In this document: positions 1 to 9,962 of the stretch, piece after piece
How the letters are laid out: each line of letters begins with the position of its first letter
How positions within the stretch are numbered: the first letter of the stretch is position 1
NCBI RefSeq assembly: GCF_040869045.1
Contig: NC_090319.1
Coordinates: 54,718,779 to 54,782,778 of the forward strand
Direction of reading: 5' to 3'
From: Eurosta solidaginis
Lineage: Eukaryota > Arthropoda > Insecta > Diptera > Tephritidae
DNA length: 64,000 nucleotides
Position numbers and translations under genes: made by a program
Notes under the pieces: generated by a model
Told to the model about the DNA's origin: nothing
The model's database searches: none
Seen by the model: only the letters and a program-made list of their open reading frames with translations

Positions 1-620
1 TTTTTTTTTATTATCTAGATAATTTGTAGATACGGCAACAACTGGATTTTGTTTACCCAACAAACATGGAAAAAAATTCTCCAGCGAAATATATATCTAG
101 TTCCGAAAGTGATATCCAACATCGTTATTTAATTATTCTTAAACCAGATAGTTCTCGAGTTGATATCCAAATTCATTCTCCAATAACTACCCTGCAAAAA
201 TTCTTGGATTACGTGTTCCATTTTCTTCATGTTGGAGTACTCTAACAATACTCCTTTGCAATGTGTTTGCGGACCACCATCAGCCGATCATTGCTCGTTT
301 TTTAACGACCGTGATCACAACACGATGACGATCTAACAGAGTTGCCAAAAGTAAAATATTGCATACAAATAACTGATAATAAAATTTTACTATGGCAACT
401 CTGATAAAATGCAACCGCGCACTGGTTTTATGTATACATACTATAGTATAGAGAAATATTAGTTTCTTTATTCACGCTAAATAACATGAGAATATTCGTA
501 GTGAAAAATATAAAAGTTGTATTGCCCCTCTTCATTTACTTTCATTTTAAATTAAATTCGCTCTGATAATTCTTTTCGACACAATTCCTCTTTAGTACTT
601 TTGTGGGTGCTCCATGGAGT
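1..620. other. AT-rich intronic sequence, no gene seen
   Basis: No convincing coding region. It lies at the distal side of the visible part of Pkc98E intron 1. It contains several copies of a short GGAGTACTC-like motif, which recurs around 8010-8160, so it may be the flank or remnant of an old repeat. Nothing else is recognised. Confidence 0.4.
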
Positions 621-879
621 ACCACAGTGAAAGTACTTTGCAAAGTACTCTCACTGTAAAAATTTTAGTTTACTTTTAATACCAATTTGGCATTTATATA
701 TAACAATGCCAGAAAGTATAATATTAAAACCGTGCTGGTTTTATCAAAGAGAGGGAAATTTATTCAAAGATTCTCTCTGAAAAACAAACCATGGGACTAA
801 TTTCTATACATTTCATAGTTTTAAAATAAAACTAAAATGATTTTGGATCTATCCATGTACCGAAATAGATTTAATAATA

Positions 880-1110
880 ACTAGAATTAAAGTTAAGCCA
901 AAATAGAATTGGATGTAGTACATTATTGGTATTAAAATAAACCCATAACTGATATTTTAATGCCAGAGAGGCATTGAATCCAAGGCAAAATTGTACTGGA
1001 TTTAATACTTTTGTATTGAAATAAGCCCATAAATGTTATTTTAATGCTAAAAAGGCATTGAATCCAAACCAAAAATGTAATTGAATTTAGTAAATTTTTG
1101 GTATTAAAAC
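880..1110. repeat. Subterminal direct repeats of CACTA-like element (left)
   Basis: Three tandem degenerate units, each with a 'tttggtattaaaataaacccata'-type core followed by 'gccag/aaaaggcattgaatccaa'. They lie about 230 bp inside the left end and resemble the subterminal transposase-binding repeats of CACTA elements. The short ORF at 932-1177 is a by-product of these repeats. Confidence 0.4.
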
Positions 1111-1364
1111 CAACCGGGAGTTTTTTTAAACGTACAGTGGTCAACAAAATTATAAGCCCATGCATAGTCCTCTTCAAGTAATTCTACCGAAATCTTTGAA
1201 ATTTGATATTTATTAAAATGAGTATTATTTTGAAGAGTGCTGAAAATAAAAACCCAATTTAATTATTTAAATAGAAATGCATGTTTTATTTATATAAATT
1301 ATAAAAGTAAGACTAAGTTTATATATAAGTATAACTAAATTTTATTCTATTATTTCACAGGGCA

Positions 1365-3612
1365 TTAACAAAAACATTTTCGAATGTAATTGTGGACCTC
1401 AAATGGTCTTACATTTTTTAGGCTATATAAACCAACTACTTCTAAATATTCTGTTGAAGAAATTTCATAGCACTCTAAGATGGAATTAAATTTCTTACTG
1501 ACAAAAATTTCTAAACTTAAGTAAATTTCATTGTCGATAAGATCTATTTTTTTTATTTGTCCGAATGTAAGAATTCCGTTTTCTTGTCTTAAATTTAACA
1601 TTAATTCTGGCCTATAAAAATATCCATATTTACATTTAAACTTTTTCATTATTAATACCTGAGGCATTTTATTTTTATCAAATGTCTTGGATAAAAACTT
1701 CTGTGCACTTAAATTTAAATCTTCAAAACTTAAATTACATAGTGGATCACAAATAATTTCATTCTCATATATCATTCTTTACCATTTAATACTCATTTTT
1801 GTTTGATATCTATTAGCAAGGGATTTACATATATTTTTGTAATTATTGATAACTGAAACATCCCTGATAAATTCGCGATGCTTAGCCTCGTATCTCATTG
1901 CCCACGTATGAATCAGAGGACCCATTTTTTCTAAAACTGAAGGATAGTGGGTCAAAAAGTGATGTTTTGGGAGCAGGGGTTCTTCATAAACTTCTACTAT
2001 ACAATTCAAATCTATCTTTCTATATCTTCTCTAAGAGATTTTATATGGTGTTGTTTTGAAACGGGAGACAATGTAAGTTTTATTATTCGAATAAGCGAAG
2101 TAACCCCATTCCAGAAATCTGGCATAATATCAAAAGTTAAAAAAGATGAAAGGGATGTGCAAAATAAGACATAAGTTTTGAGAGGCTGACAATCCAATGG
2201 ATGTTCGGCATCTTTTATCAAGAGTGATTTTTGATGGGAGGCATGTACTTTGTAAATATCCGAAATTGAGACTTTTAATTTTATCATTAATATCTGTTAT
2301 TGAAAGTATTTGCTTTCCGTAAGCTTCTGAAAAAGAGTTTTAAAATGAAAGGTAGAGCGCCTTCCAAAATATCGTGCATTACATCAACATTAAGACTTTC
2401 AAAAATTTTGTAGTGAGATAATTTGTAATTATCCCCCCATTGAGTATTTACCCTCTCTGTTTTTGACATTGGCTCAATTTTCTTCGCTAGAATTTCCCTG
2501 TTCATATTTATAGGAATGCAAAGCTTAGAATGTCTACTTAACGAGCTAAATGTATTAAATACTCTTTTTCATGTTTTAAGGGAGGCGCACCTCAACTTTA
2601 ATCCATGAGACTTGGATAAGAAATGTTCATTTTTTAAATGAAATACAACATTTACAACAGTTTCAAATTCTTTGTTACATGAAAAGCAAAACTTTGCCAT
2701 TGTTAGTTAATGCAAAACTTAATTAAATAATTCCTTAAACTTATTCTCGAACTTTCATTGTACTTCTAGTAACCTAGAACTTGGCTTTTTTTGTCGTCTA
2801 CTTTGTAAATAAATATTGCAACAAATGCCAAAAAGTTCTCCAAAGTAGCATCAAATTGTATATTAAATACGTAAAATGCTTTAAAATAAAGATCAAATAC
2901 TTGTCTAAACTTATAAGAGAGGGGAACACCTATCGTCTTACCATCAATGGTAATAAAATATTGGCAAATTGTGGCTTTATCTTGTCCAACTGCAATGATG
3001 GTGGGCTGACTAGACGCCACTGTAAATTCTGTTATTGGGGTGTTGAGCTGCAAAAAAATAAATGTGTTATTGGTGTTGATTAAGAATAAAAACATTGATT
3101 GCAAATTACGTTTTCAAAAGACTCGAAACTATCGACAGATTTTTGGAAGTTTGTTTTTTTTCTTTGACCACGTCCATTTGCAGTAGATGGCAGCAGCTTT
3201 AAAAAAATCAAATAAGGTAGCACTTCAGAGGACCAATCAGTATGGTTTCCCAAATTAGATCCGCCACTCGCATCAATGAAAATGTTTTCCACACAGGTTT
3301 CATACTTTTCACAGTTTTCTAAAAAACCTTTCGAAATCGCTCCAAACTTGCTGTTAGTAACCTTATAAACTGGAAAAAGACGTATGTAACACTGACTCAG
3401 CTAGTGCAATTTTTTCCTCACGCTTAGGGCAATTTCCACAATGCTTTCGTAAAAAGTTGGTACACTCGGGCACTAAGGAACGTCGGTAACTGTCACTTAA
3501 ATTATTCGTTTTTTGTATTCCTCAAGAATGCACGAGAAATCTCCACATCGGAGGTAGTTTTGCAACTCCTGGTGAATACTCTACCATTAAAATAAACTTT
3601 GGCATTTATTCT
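1365..3612 (-). pseudogene. CACTA-like transposase relic, central and C-terminal part
   Basis: Read on the minus strand, several frames line up as one decayed protein. 3080-3292 and 2766-3104 hold the central part. 2287-2505 carries DVMHDILEGALP, resembling the D-M-H motif near the second catalytic aspartate of CMC (CACTA/Mirage/Chapaev) transposases. 1779-2009 carries KHHFLTHYPSVLEKMGP followed by MRYEAKH, a signature I associate with insect elements of this kind. 1365-1775 is a C-terminal segment with a YRPELMLNLRQE-like stretch. Frames change and stops intervene (for example just after SIKW at 1779), so it cannot make a full enzyme. The N-terminal portion is cut off by the LINE and resumes at 7330. 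Family is inferred; the continuity of the relic is fairly clear. Confidence 0.5.
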
Positions 3613-3629
3613 TTTACTTACCTCGTGAG

Positions 3630-3911
3630 GTGGGCGAAGTCGAAAAGGACCTCAAAAGCCTAAGGGAAAAAGTACAGGTCGAGGTCCCCGACGTCACCAC
3701 GAACGTGCTAGAAGAGGACCAACCGCTAAATGGTGCTGTGACTCGCACAGAGGATCACCCGGCACAACAGTCACGAAGGGCTGAAGGGGGCCTCGAACAC
3801 TCTAAACCAAAAGGGCAAGGAGAAGACGACGATATCAAGACGAAGGTGCTGGAGGGGGACAAACAGCCCAATGGTGCTGCGAGTCCTACAGATAAACCTC
3901 CAACACAGTAA
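3630..3911 (+). pseudogene. LOA-like LINE ORF1 C-terminal remnant
   Basis: An open frame rich in acidic and polar residues (EDQPLNGAVTRTEDHPAQ type) ends at 3911 and overlaps the ORF2 start at 3871 by 41 bases. The overlap and position make it the end of ORF1. No zinc knuckle is visible, so the gag core was probably lost by 5' truncation. Confidence 0.45.
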
Positions 3912-4269
3912 AGTGGCGTCGAGCGAACTCCTCCTAACCCTTGAGGAGGGTTCGTTTGACGTGGCGCTGATCCAGGAGCCGTGGCTCTCATCGGGAGGAA
4001 AGGTTTCTGGACTTAGCGCGCGCGGGTTTGGCGTTTACTACGCGCAAACGGAAGGACGGGTGCGAGCTGTAGTAATGGTAAGGAAACAGCTACATTTATA
4101 TATGCTGCCTAATTACACCACTGAGGACCTCCTAGCAGTGGCCGTTGAGCAAAAGAATAAGCAGGCATTTATCCTGGCGTCCTGCTACATGGCCCATGCT
4201 GCGGAGGTTCCACCGATGGAGTGCAAAAGGCTAGTACAGGAGGAAGGGCGCAAAGGGCTCCGAGCGTGA
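3871..4269 (+). pseudogene. LINE ORF2 endonuclease domain, truncated
   Basis: Starts MVLRVLQINLQHSKVASSE, with the conserved Asn, and FDVALIQEPW, with the catalytic Glu, of the AP-endonuclease-like domain of non-LTR elements. A stop lies at 4267-4269. The frame resumes only at FSDH (about 4308), the last endonuclease motif. The central part carrying the catalytic Asp/Asn pair and the first His is missing, so roughly 100 residues have been deleted near 4240-4290. The copy could not nick DNA itself. Confidence 0.7.
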
Positions 4270-4284
4270 TATATATATGATTGG

Positions 4285-6095
4285 ATGGTTCTTCATAGAC
4301 CATCCTTCTCCGACCATGTGTATATCAGCTTCAGCATCCCCCTAAAGAAGGTAGAGAAGGGGGGAACCTTCAGAAACCCTAGGTTAACGAACTGGACTAA
4401 ATTCCAGAAACATGTAGAAACAAAACTGGGACAACCCAAAGAGGTTGCTAATGTAGAGGAACTGGAGGGGTCGAATGAATTTCTAACAAGGACGCTTATG
4501 ACTGCGTATAACAAAGCTTGCCCTCTAAGAAGATTCAGAGGAAAAGCAAAGCCGCCATGGTGGAGCAATGAGCTGAGTCTTCTAAGAAGACAGGTAAAAG
4601 AAATGTTTAAGCTCGCAAAGACCGCGGAAAGCGAAGCGTGTCGGGACGATTACAAGGATCTACTGAGGATCTACAAGCGTGAAATTACCAGGGTGAAGAG
4701 AAACTCATGGAAAAGTTTCTGTACGGACATAGAGTGCTCCAGCGAAACAGCACGGTTGAAAAAAGTCCTAGCAAAGGAAACATAGTCCAGGGACTAATAA
4801 AGAAAGAGAACGGGGAATGGTCACGTAATAGTGAGGAATCCCTTGACGTGCTTCTCGATACACATTTCCCATCGGGATACGGTTTAGAAGATCCAGCAGA
4901 CATCACTCACACTTCGATCACGGAGCTAGTAGTGCCGGGCTTGGTGACCGATACCAAGATCGAGTGGGCAGTGGTGACGTTTTCTAAGTTTAAATCGCCG
5001 GGCCCAGATGGTATATTCCCGGCCATGCTACAAGTCTCAAGTAGGGCGGTCGTGGAATGGCTTAAAATAATATTCGATGGGTGCATAAGACTGAATCATG
5101 TACCGCACTCCTGGAGAACTGCTCGTGTAGCTTTTCTACCAAAGGCGGGGAAGATCGGTCACGTGTATCCCAAAGACTATAGACCCATTAGCTTAACATC
5201 ATTTCTGCTCAAAACCTTTGAGAGGCTGATAGATGTGTACATAAAGTCCAACGTGGATGAAAAGCTGCTCTCCACAACACAGCATGCGTACACCAAAGGC
5301 AATTAGGTAGACACCGCATTGCAAAGGGTGGTAATAAGCATAGAGAAATCCCTGGAATATAAGGAGTATGCTCTAGGAGTCTTCTTGGACGTTGCCGCGG
5401 CTTTCAATAATGTTGAAAAATGGGCGATTATGGATGGCCTTAATTACATTAAAGTACATCCTGCCTTAATCAGATGGATCGGCTGCATGTTAAATTGCAG
5501 AAAGATTACATCACAATGGGGATTGCACAAGGCCACGAAATCAGTGGACAGGGGCACGCCGCAGGGAGGGGTGCTATCACCTCTGCTGTGGACGCTGGTC
5601 ATCAACCAACTGCTCAGGCAATTCGATGAGGGACCCGTAAAACTTACGGCTTACGCAGATGACGTTGCAATTGTCATAAGTTGAAAGTGCCTTCCAAAGA
5701 TTAGTTCTTTGATGGATCGGGAGCTTCGGGATATTCATACCTGGGCATCTAATGTCGAGTTGAAAGTCAATGCGGAGAAGACGGATATGGTCTTGTTTAC
5801 AAAGAGGTACAAGGTCCCAAATTGGACCAGGCCTAAGTTAGGAGGGGTAACCTTACAGGAGAAACCTTGCACAAAATATCTAGGAATCATTCTAGACAGT
5901 AAGCTCTCATGGAAGCTCAACGTAGAAGAGAGGGTCAAGAAGACCTCAACGGCACTCTATGCATGTAAAAGAATGCTGGGGTGTACGTGGGGCCTATCAC
6001 CCTCTCTTTCTCATTGGGTTTTTATAGCGATTGTAAGCCCTATTCTATACTATGGACTACATGATTCCCTATCTGCGCTTCGAGGAAGATCTTAA
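4285..6095 (+). pseudogene. LINE ORF2 reverse transcriptase domain, broken
   Basis: 4285-4785 follows the endonuclease and carries the region between EN and RT. The frame shifts by one base near 4782 and continues to 6095. RT landmarks are KSPGPDG (about 4990), KDYRPISL (about 5172), FLDVAAAFNNVE (palm A, about 5385), GTPQGGVLSPLLW (about 5553) and the active-site YADD at about 5655. In-frame stops interrupt at 5304-5306 and 5682-5684. After SPILYYG (about 6040) the frame is lost and the connector to RNase H is deleted, judging from the longer copy at 46812. Confidence 0.75.
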
Positions 6096-6999
6096 GGCCA
6101 CAATAGAGGTGGACGGTTGGCGCAAGGGTGTGCAAATGGCGGACGAGACGATACATGTGTACACCAATGGTTCCAAAGTAGTGGAAGGAGTAGGGTCTGC
6201 GGTATACTGCGCTGATCCGGAAATAAACAGATCCTACAGGCTGCCGGATTACTGTAGCGTTTTCCAAGCGGAAATATTAGCCGTGACCAAAGCAGTAGAA
6301 ACCCTGGAAGAGAATAGCTTAAGCTGCAACCGTGTAAACTTGTATATTGACAGTCAAGCAGCAATTAAGGCAATAATCTCGCATAGCACATCATCTAAAT
6401 GCGTGTTAGAGTGTAAGCAGTCCCTGGAGAGAATCGGGACAGGGAGAAGCATACATCTATATTGGGTCCCAGGGCATATGGGAATAGATGGGAATGAAAA
6501 AGCGGAGGAACTAGCTAAAAAGGGCGCATCCCTTGAAGCTTGCTCCGTAGATGCCCCAATTATATTGGGCGAGATTAAGCGAATGCGAGAGGTGCACATG
6601 ATCGACCAAGCGGGAAAGGCGTGGGTTCAAGCGCGGGGCTGTAAAGTGTCGAAGATTATGTGTAGATCTTACAACCTTAGACTAACACAGTTGCTTCTAT
6701 CATTAAAAAGAGAGGACTGTAGAATCATGACGGGTATTCTGACTGGACACTGCCTTCTGGCGTCACATGCCTTTAAATTAGGCTTGGTCAGTGATAGCAG
6801 ATGTAGGAAGTGCGGGTTGGAGGAGGAAACGATCGAGCACGTTCTGTGCTCGTGCCCTGCACTTTCCAGGCTAAGACTCCAGCTATTAGGAGTGATACAG
6901 CTGTCAGATCTAGAAGCAGCAAGTGGCTTAAGTCCTAGGAAGCTTCTAGTATTTGCAAAGAGGACGGAGGTATTTTATAACATAGGTCCTGGTTTTTGA
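6052..6999 (+). pseudogene. LINE ORF2 RNase H and C-terminal zinc knuckle
   Basis: An uninterrupted 315-residue frame. RNase H motifs are VYTNGSK (residues 36-42), FQAEI (Glu74) and YIDSQAA (Asp100), then HLYWVPGHMGIDGNEKAEELA near residue 150. The first catalytic Asp, normally in TDGS, is Asn39 here, and the last Asp is replaced by Glu. The 47,000 copy keeps TDGS, so this copy probably lacks activity. A CRKCGLEEETIEHVLCSCP knuckle follows near residue 255. The frame ends just before the 3' UTR. Confidence 0.75.
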
Positions 7000-7112
7000 T
7001 AGGGTTTTTCAGTTTGGTCGTTAAAACAAACTTCTGTCAACACTACGGACTCATTCAGTCTATGTGAGGTCCTCATGAACCGGCCAGTTCAACCTACCTA
7101 CCTACCTCGTGA

Positions 7113-7330
7113 TTTAAACTCTTAGCAACTGGTGATCCCTTCTTTGGCAAATTTTCATTTATTTCCAATAAAAACCAGCTACAGTTTTTATATTGGCAAA
7201 TAATTTCTTGGATATCGTCCACAAAAATTTCAGCTCCATCGCGGTCTCTCAATGTTATTGCACAATCGATATTAATGTTTAATTGCTCCACAACTGGCAA
7301 GAAATACAATTTACTTTTGCAAAATTTCAT
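7113..7330 (-). pseudogene. CACTA-like transposase relic, N-terminal side
   Basis: A minus-strand frame starts MKFCKSKLYFLPVVEQLN at 7330 and runs into the 3' end of the nested LINE. Its position and strand place it upstream of the central relic at 3612, so the LINE split one gene. It contains a DRDGAEIFVDDIQEIICQY stretch. No enzymatic motif is visible in it alone. Confidence 0.4.
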
Positions 7331-7489
7331 TAATTATTTACATTACTTACTTGATACAATTTCTTCGTTCGTCGAGAAGTCACGACTTTTAGGATTTGTG
7401 ATTTTAATGAAACGCAATTGCCCCGCTTGTTTAATTTTCAGAAACATCGTGCACATGACGCTTTCCCAATAGTCGGACAAGTGATAATG

Positions 7490-7930
7490 AATTTCTTAAT
7501 ACTTTTTTGGTTTCGTTTTAAAGCCAAAAATACTTAAAATATCGGAGAGAGCATCTTAATGCCTTTCTGATCTCAAATTAAAACTAAAAAGTATTAAAGT
7601 TTGGGAGTGAGAGCACGTCTTAGTACTTTCCTGGTTTTACTTTTAAGCCAGTCGTACTAAGGAGCCGAGTAACATTAATATAATTGAGAGTGAGAGAATT
7701 TTTTAATACTTTTATGTTTTTGTTTTTAAACCAATGATACTTAAAATATTAGAGAGCGAAATTTAATATTTATTTGGTCTTAGATTAAAACTGCAAAGTA
7801 TTAATATTTTTAAAAGGCGACAGTCAGCATTAATTAAAGTTTTGTTTCAAAACCATTTTGGATTTAAAGTTCTTTCAAAAATATTTCATAGTCTTAAAAC
7901 AAAACTTTTTAGAATTAAAACACAAATTTA
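7490..7930. repeat. Subterminal repeats of CACTA-like element (right)
   Basis: Four or five degenerate repeats of about 80-110 bp, each with a block like 'taatacttttttggttt', a block like 'ttaaagccaaaaatactt' and a purine-rich 'ggagagag'. They mirror the left subterminal repeats in base composition and motif. No gene is seen. Confidence 0.4.
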
Positions 7931-7996
7931 ATACCAAAAATGTTTAAGTTCAATAGCAACTGGTATTAAAAGTAAGACTCCACTTTTTACTGTGCT

Positions 7997-9962
7997 CATG
8001 TATGTACTCTATGGAATACTCACAAACAAAGCGAGAGTGGGATCACCTACTCCTCTCCTAGGACATCGCAATGTTAATTGGAGCACATTTTTTGTATGAA
8101 TACAGATTAGTTTTGGAACACTCCTATTCCTTACATTATTTATGGAGTACTCGCGTTTTTTGAAGGGTATTCAACCTTTCAGAAATTTTGTAAAATTAAG
8201 AGTTTTCGAGATGATCTTACATTGAGTGCAGTTAGAGAACCACAAGTTGTTAATTAAATTTTTTCAGCTTAAATAATAACAATTTTTGCTTTATAAAAAA
8301 TTCCCTCTTTTGCTGAGTACGCTTTGATTCTCGAGTTGAGCCACTGTTTCGAAACAACTCTTGAGATTTTAGAAGTATGCCTAGTTATCAACATGAGCTC
8401 TAATGGTACTCAAGCCCAAATGCTTGTTGGGTATATTCGACGGCATTTGCGAACGCAAATAACTGATAGGTTAATTAGAGTTTAACCCTGCCAGATCGGC
8501 CGCTTAAGCTCAGCTTATGCGGCAGTTTCCCACCGACGTGTGCCGTACGTAAGGACGTTTGTCGTACGAAGCACGTTTGACCGAACTCTCAAGCCCGTAG
8601 GAATCAATGTGTGTGGCTGTGTACATGTACATAAGATATTTGTGTGTGTATTGTTTACAGATAAGCACTGTTGCCATTGACCATTTTGCATGTATGCTTA
8701 TGGAAACATCAACTTTTTCCAATTTAATTTTTGATATTGTAAAAGGCCGGAATACTTATAAATAAGTATAAATAGATTAAATATTTATAATCTGCACTTT
8801 TACATAATTATTTCGAATTATTTTCACAATTTTTCAAACTTTAATTAGGCTTTTTTGCATAAAATTGCAAACGGTCAAAAATTAGCGCATAAAAGTTTAC
8901 TAGGCCACTCTGTCTAGTGAGAGAGCGATCAGCTGACACGTTCTTACGGAAAAAGTCAAAATTGTTTTGATTTCTACGTTCCGGGCTACGTACGTACGGG
9001 CGTTGCACGTCGGTGAGTTTTCGTTTACATTGCACACTCATAAGATAGGTCGTGTCAGCTGACACGTTTTTTCTACGTACGTTCGTGAGTAACCACGGCT
9101 TTAGACTTCAGTTAAAGTAGACTGAAAAACTGCAGGATAGGTTTAAGCGTAGTTTAAATGACAAACTGAAAACGGGCCTAAATAATAGAAAAATATTGTA
9201 ATGTTGTTTACGGCATTATCTGCGCAGCCATTTTTTTATATTTAAACTAAATATAATTATTGCATAGTTATCGTTGTTAAAACTAAGCTAGTGCATAGCG
9301 CAATCGATATAACGAAACACTTTAACGAGCGATAGGTAGCTAAAAAATTACACCGAAAACTGACAGCGCTACTTCTTTCCAAGCAAGACGAATTCAGTAC
9401 AAGGTGGTGTTATCAAATCAGCTGTTTGCTTCTTCTTTATAATTGCCAAGCAACGCCTTGGTACAACAAAATGTCAGTTAATCGAAATCAATGCAAATTT
9501 TTTTGGTTTGCATGGTGAATTGGGTTAAGCTCGCTGTGCCATCATCTTGTATAGATTTCCTTTGGTTTGAAGTCTTTTTCTCATGCCGAATTCACTGAAG
9601 ACTTGGCGAAATTTCAACTAATTATTTTTACTTACGATAAAAGCTGTGCACTTCACTAACTTTGAGAGTTTTGATATTTTAGTATCTTTTGAGGAAAAAG
9701 TAGCATCCTATACTGATTTTGTCATTAAAGTTAGAAATAAATATTCAATGGGAGGAATTATTTACCACAGGCGTCGATTTTTAATACACGTCAACAAAAT
9801 TTCGGGAGAGGTGTCAAATAACACGTTTTAATTTCGGAAGCAATAATTCGAAGGCGAAAAAGTAATACTTTTACTCTGTCAAGATGTTTTTGTAAAAAGA
9901 AGTATAAGACATGTGGTTGATGTAATTTTGGTAATATTATTGTACACAGAAAAGAACTAACT
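7997..9962. other. Intronic sequence without recognised gene
   Basis: Part of Pkc98E intron 1. Around 8520-9080 there are clusters of CGTAC/GTACG and two copies of CAGCTGACACG, suggesting an old, decayed repeat. A 61-codon frame at 9646-9831 (plus) has no recognised relatives. I see no splice-bounded coding exon here. Confidence 0.35.

Larger units (their letters stand above)
3629..7102 (+). mobile_element. LOA-like non-LTR retrotransposon with RNase H, defective
   Basis: It encodes, in order, the tail of an ORF1 (3630-3911), an apurinic-type endonuclease, a reverse transcriptase, an RNase H domain and a C-terminal CCHC-like zinc knuckle. This order (RNase H after RT) fits the I/LOA branch of LINEs rather than jockey. 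The 3' end is a short TACC repeat. The flanks repeat tacctcgtga (3619-3628 and 7103-7112), a 10-bp target duplication showing insertion into the CACTA-like element. It is 5'-truncated or nearly so, has internal deletions in the endonuclease and between RT and RNase H, one or two frameshifts and several stops. Other copies lie at 10409-11551 (minus), 20779-21015, 23380-23693 and 46812-47873. Confidence 0.8.
652..7994 (-). mobile_element. CACTA/EnSpm-like DNA transposon, interrupted by a LINE
   Basis: The two ends are inverted copies. The left end starts CACTGTAAAAA at 652. The right end, read on the minus strand from 7994, starts CACAGTAAAAA, and both continue to a shared TTACTTTTAATACCA. A 2-bp CT flanks each side (650-651 and 7995-7996), consistent with the short target duplications of CACTA elements. 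Just inside the ends are repeated subterminal blocks (about 880-1110 on the left, about 7490-7930 on the right) built around 'ttggta/ttaaaacc' and 'aatacttaaaatat', typical of the superfamily. Transposase relics run on the minus strand inside. Without the nested LINE (3629-7102) the element is about 3.9 kb. Class assignment rests on termini and a DVMHDILEG motif. The stops seen make it a dead copy. Confidence 0.6.

Noticed and set aside
932..1177. Small protein-coding gene (81 codons)
   Set aside because: The frame runs through subterminal repeats of the CACTA-like element and repeats itself; no homology or splice context.
3755..3991. Pro/Ser-rich minus-strand ORF inside the LINE
   Set aside because: Shadow of the LINE ORF1/ORF2 overlap on the other strand.
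8510..9080. Regulatory cluster from repeated CGTAC motifs
   Set aside because: The motif is palindromic and scattered; more likely a decayed repeat, no evidence of function.
9646..9831. 61-codon ORF as a Pkc98E exon or other gene
   Set aside because: Wrong strand for Pkc98E, no splice sites and no recognised motif.
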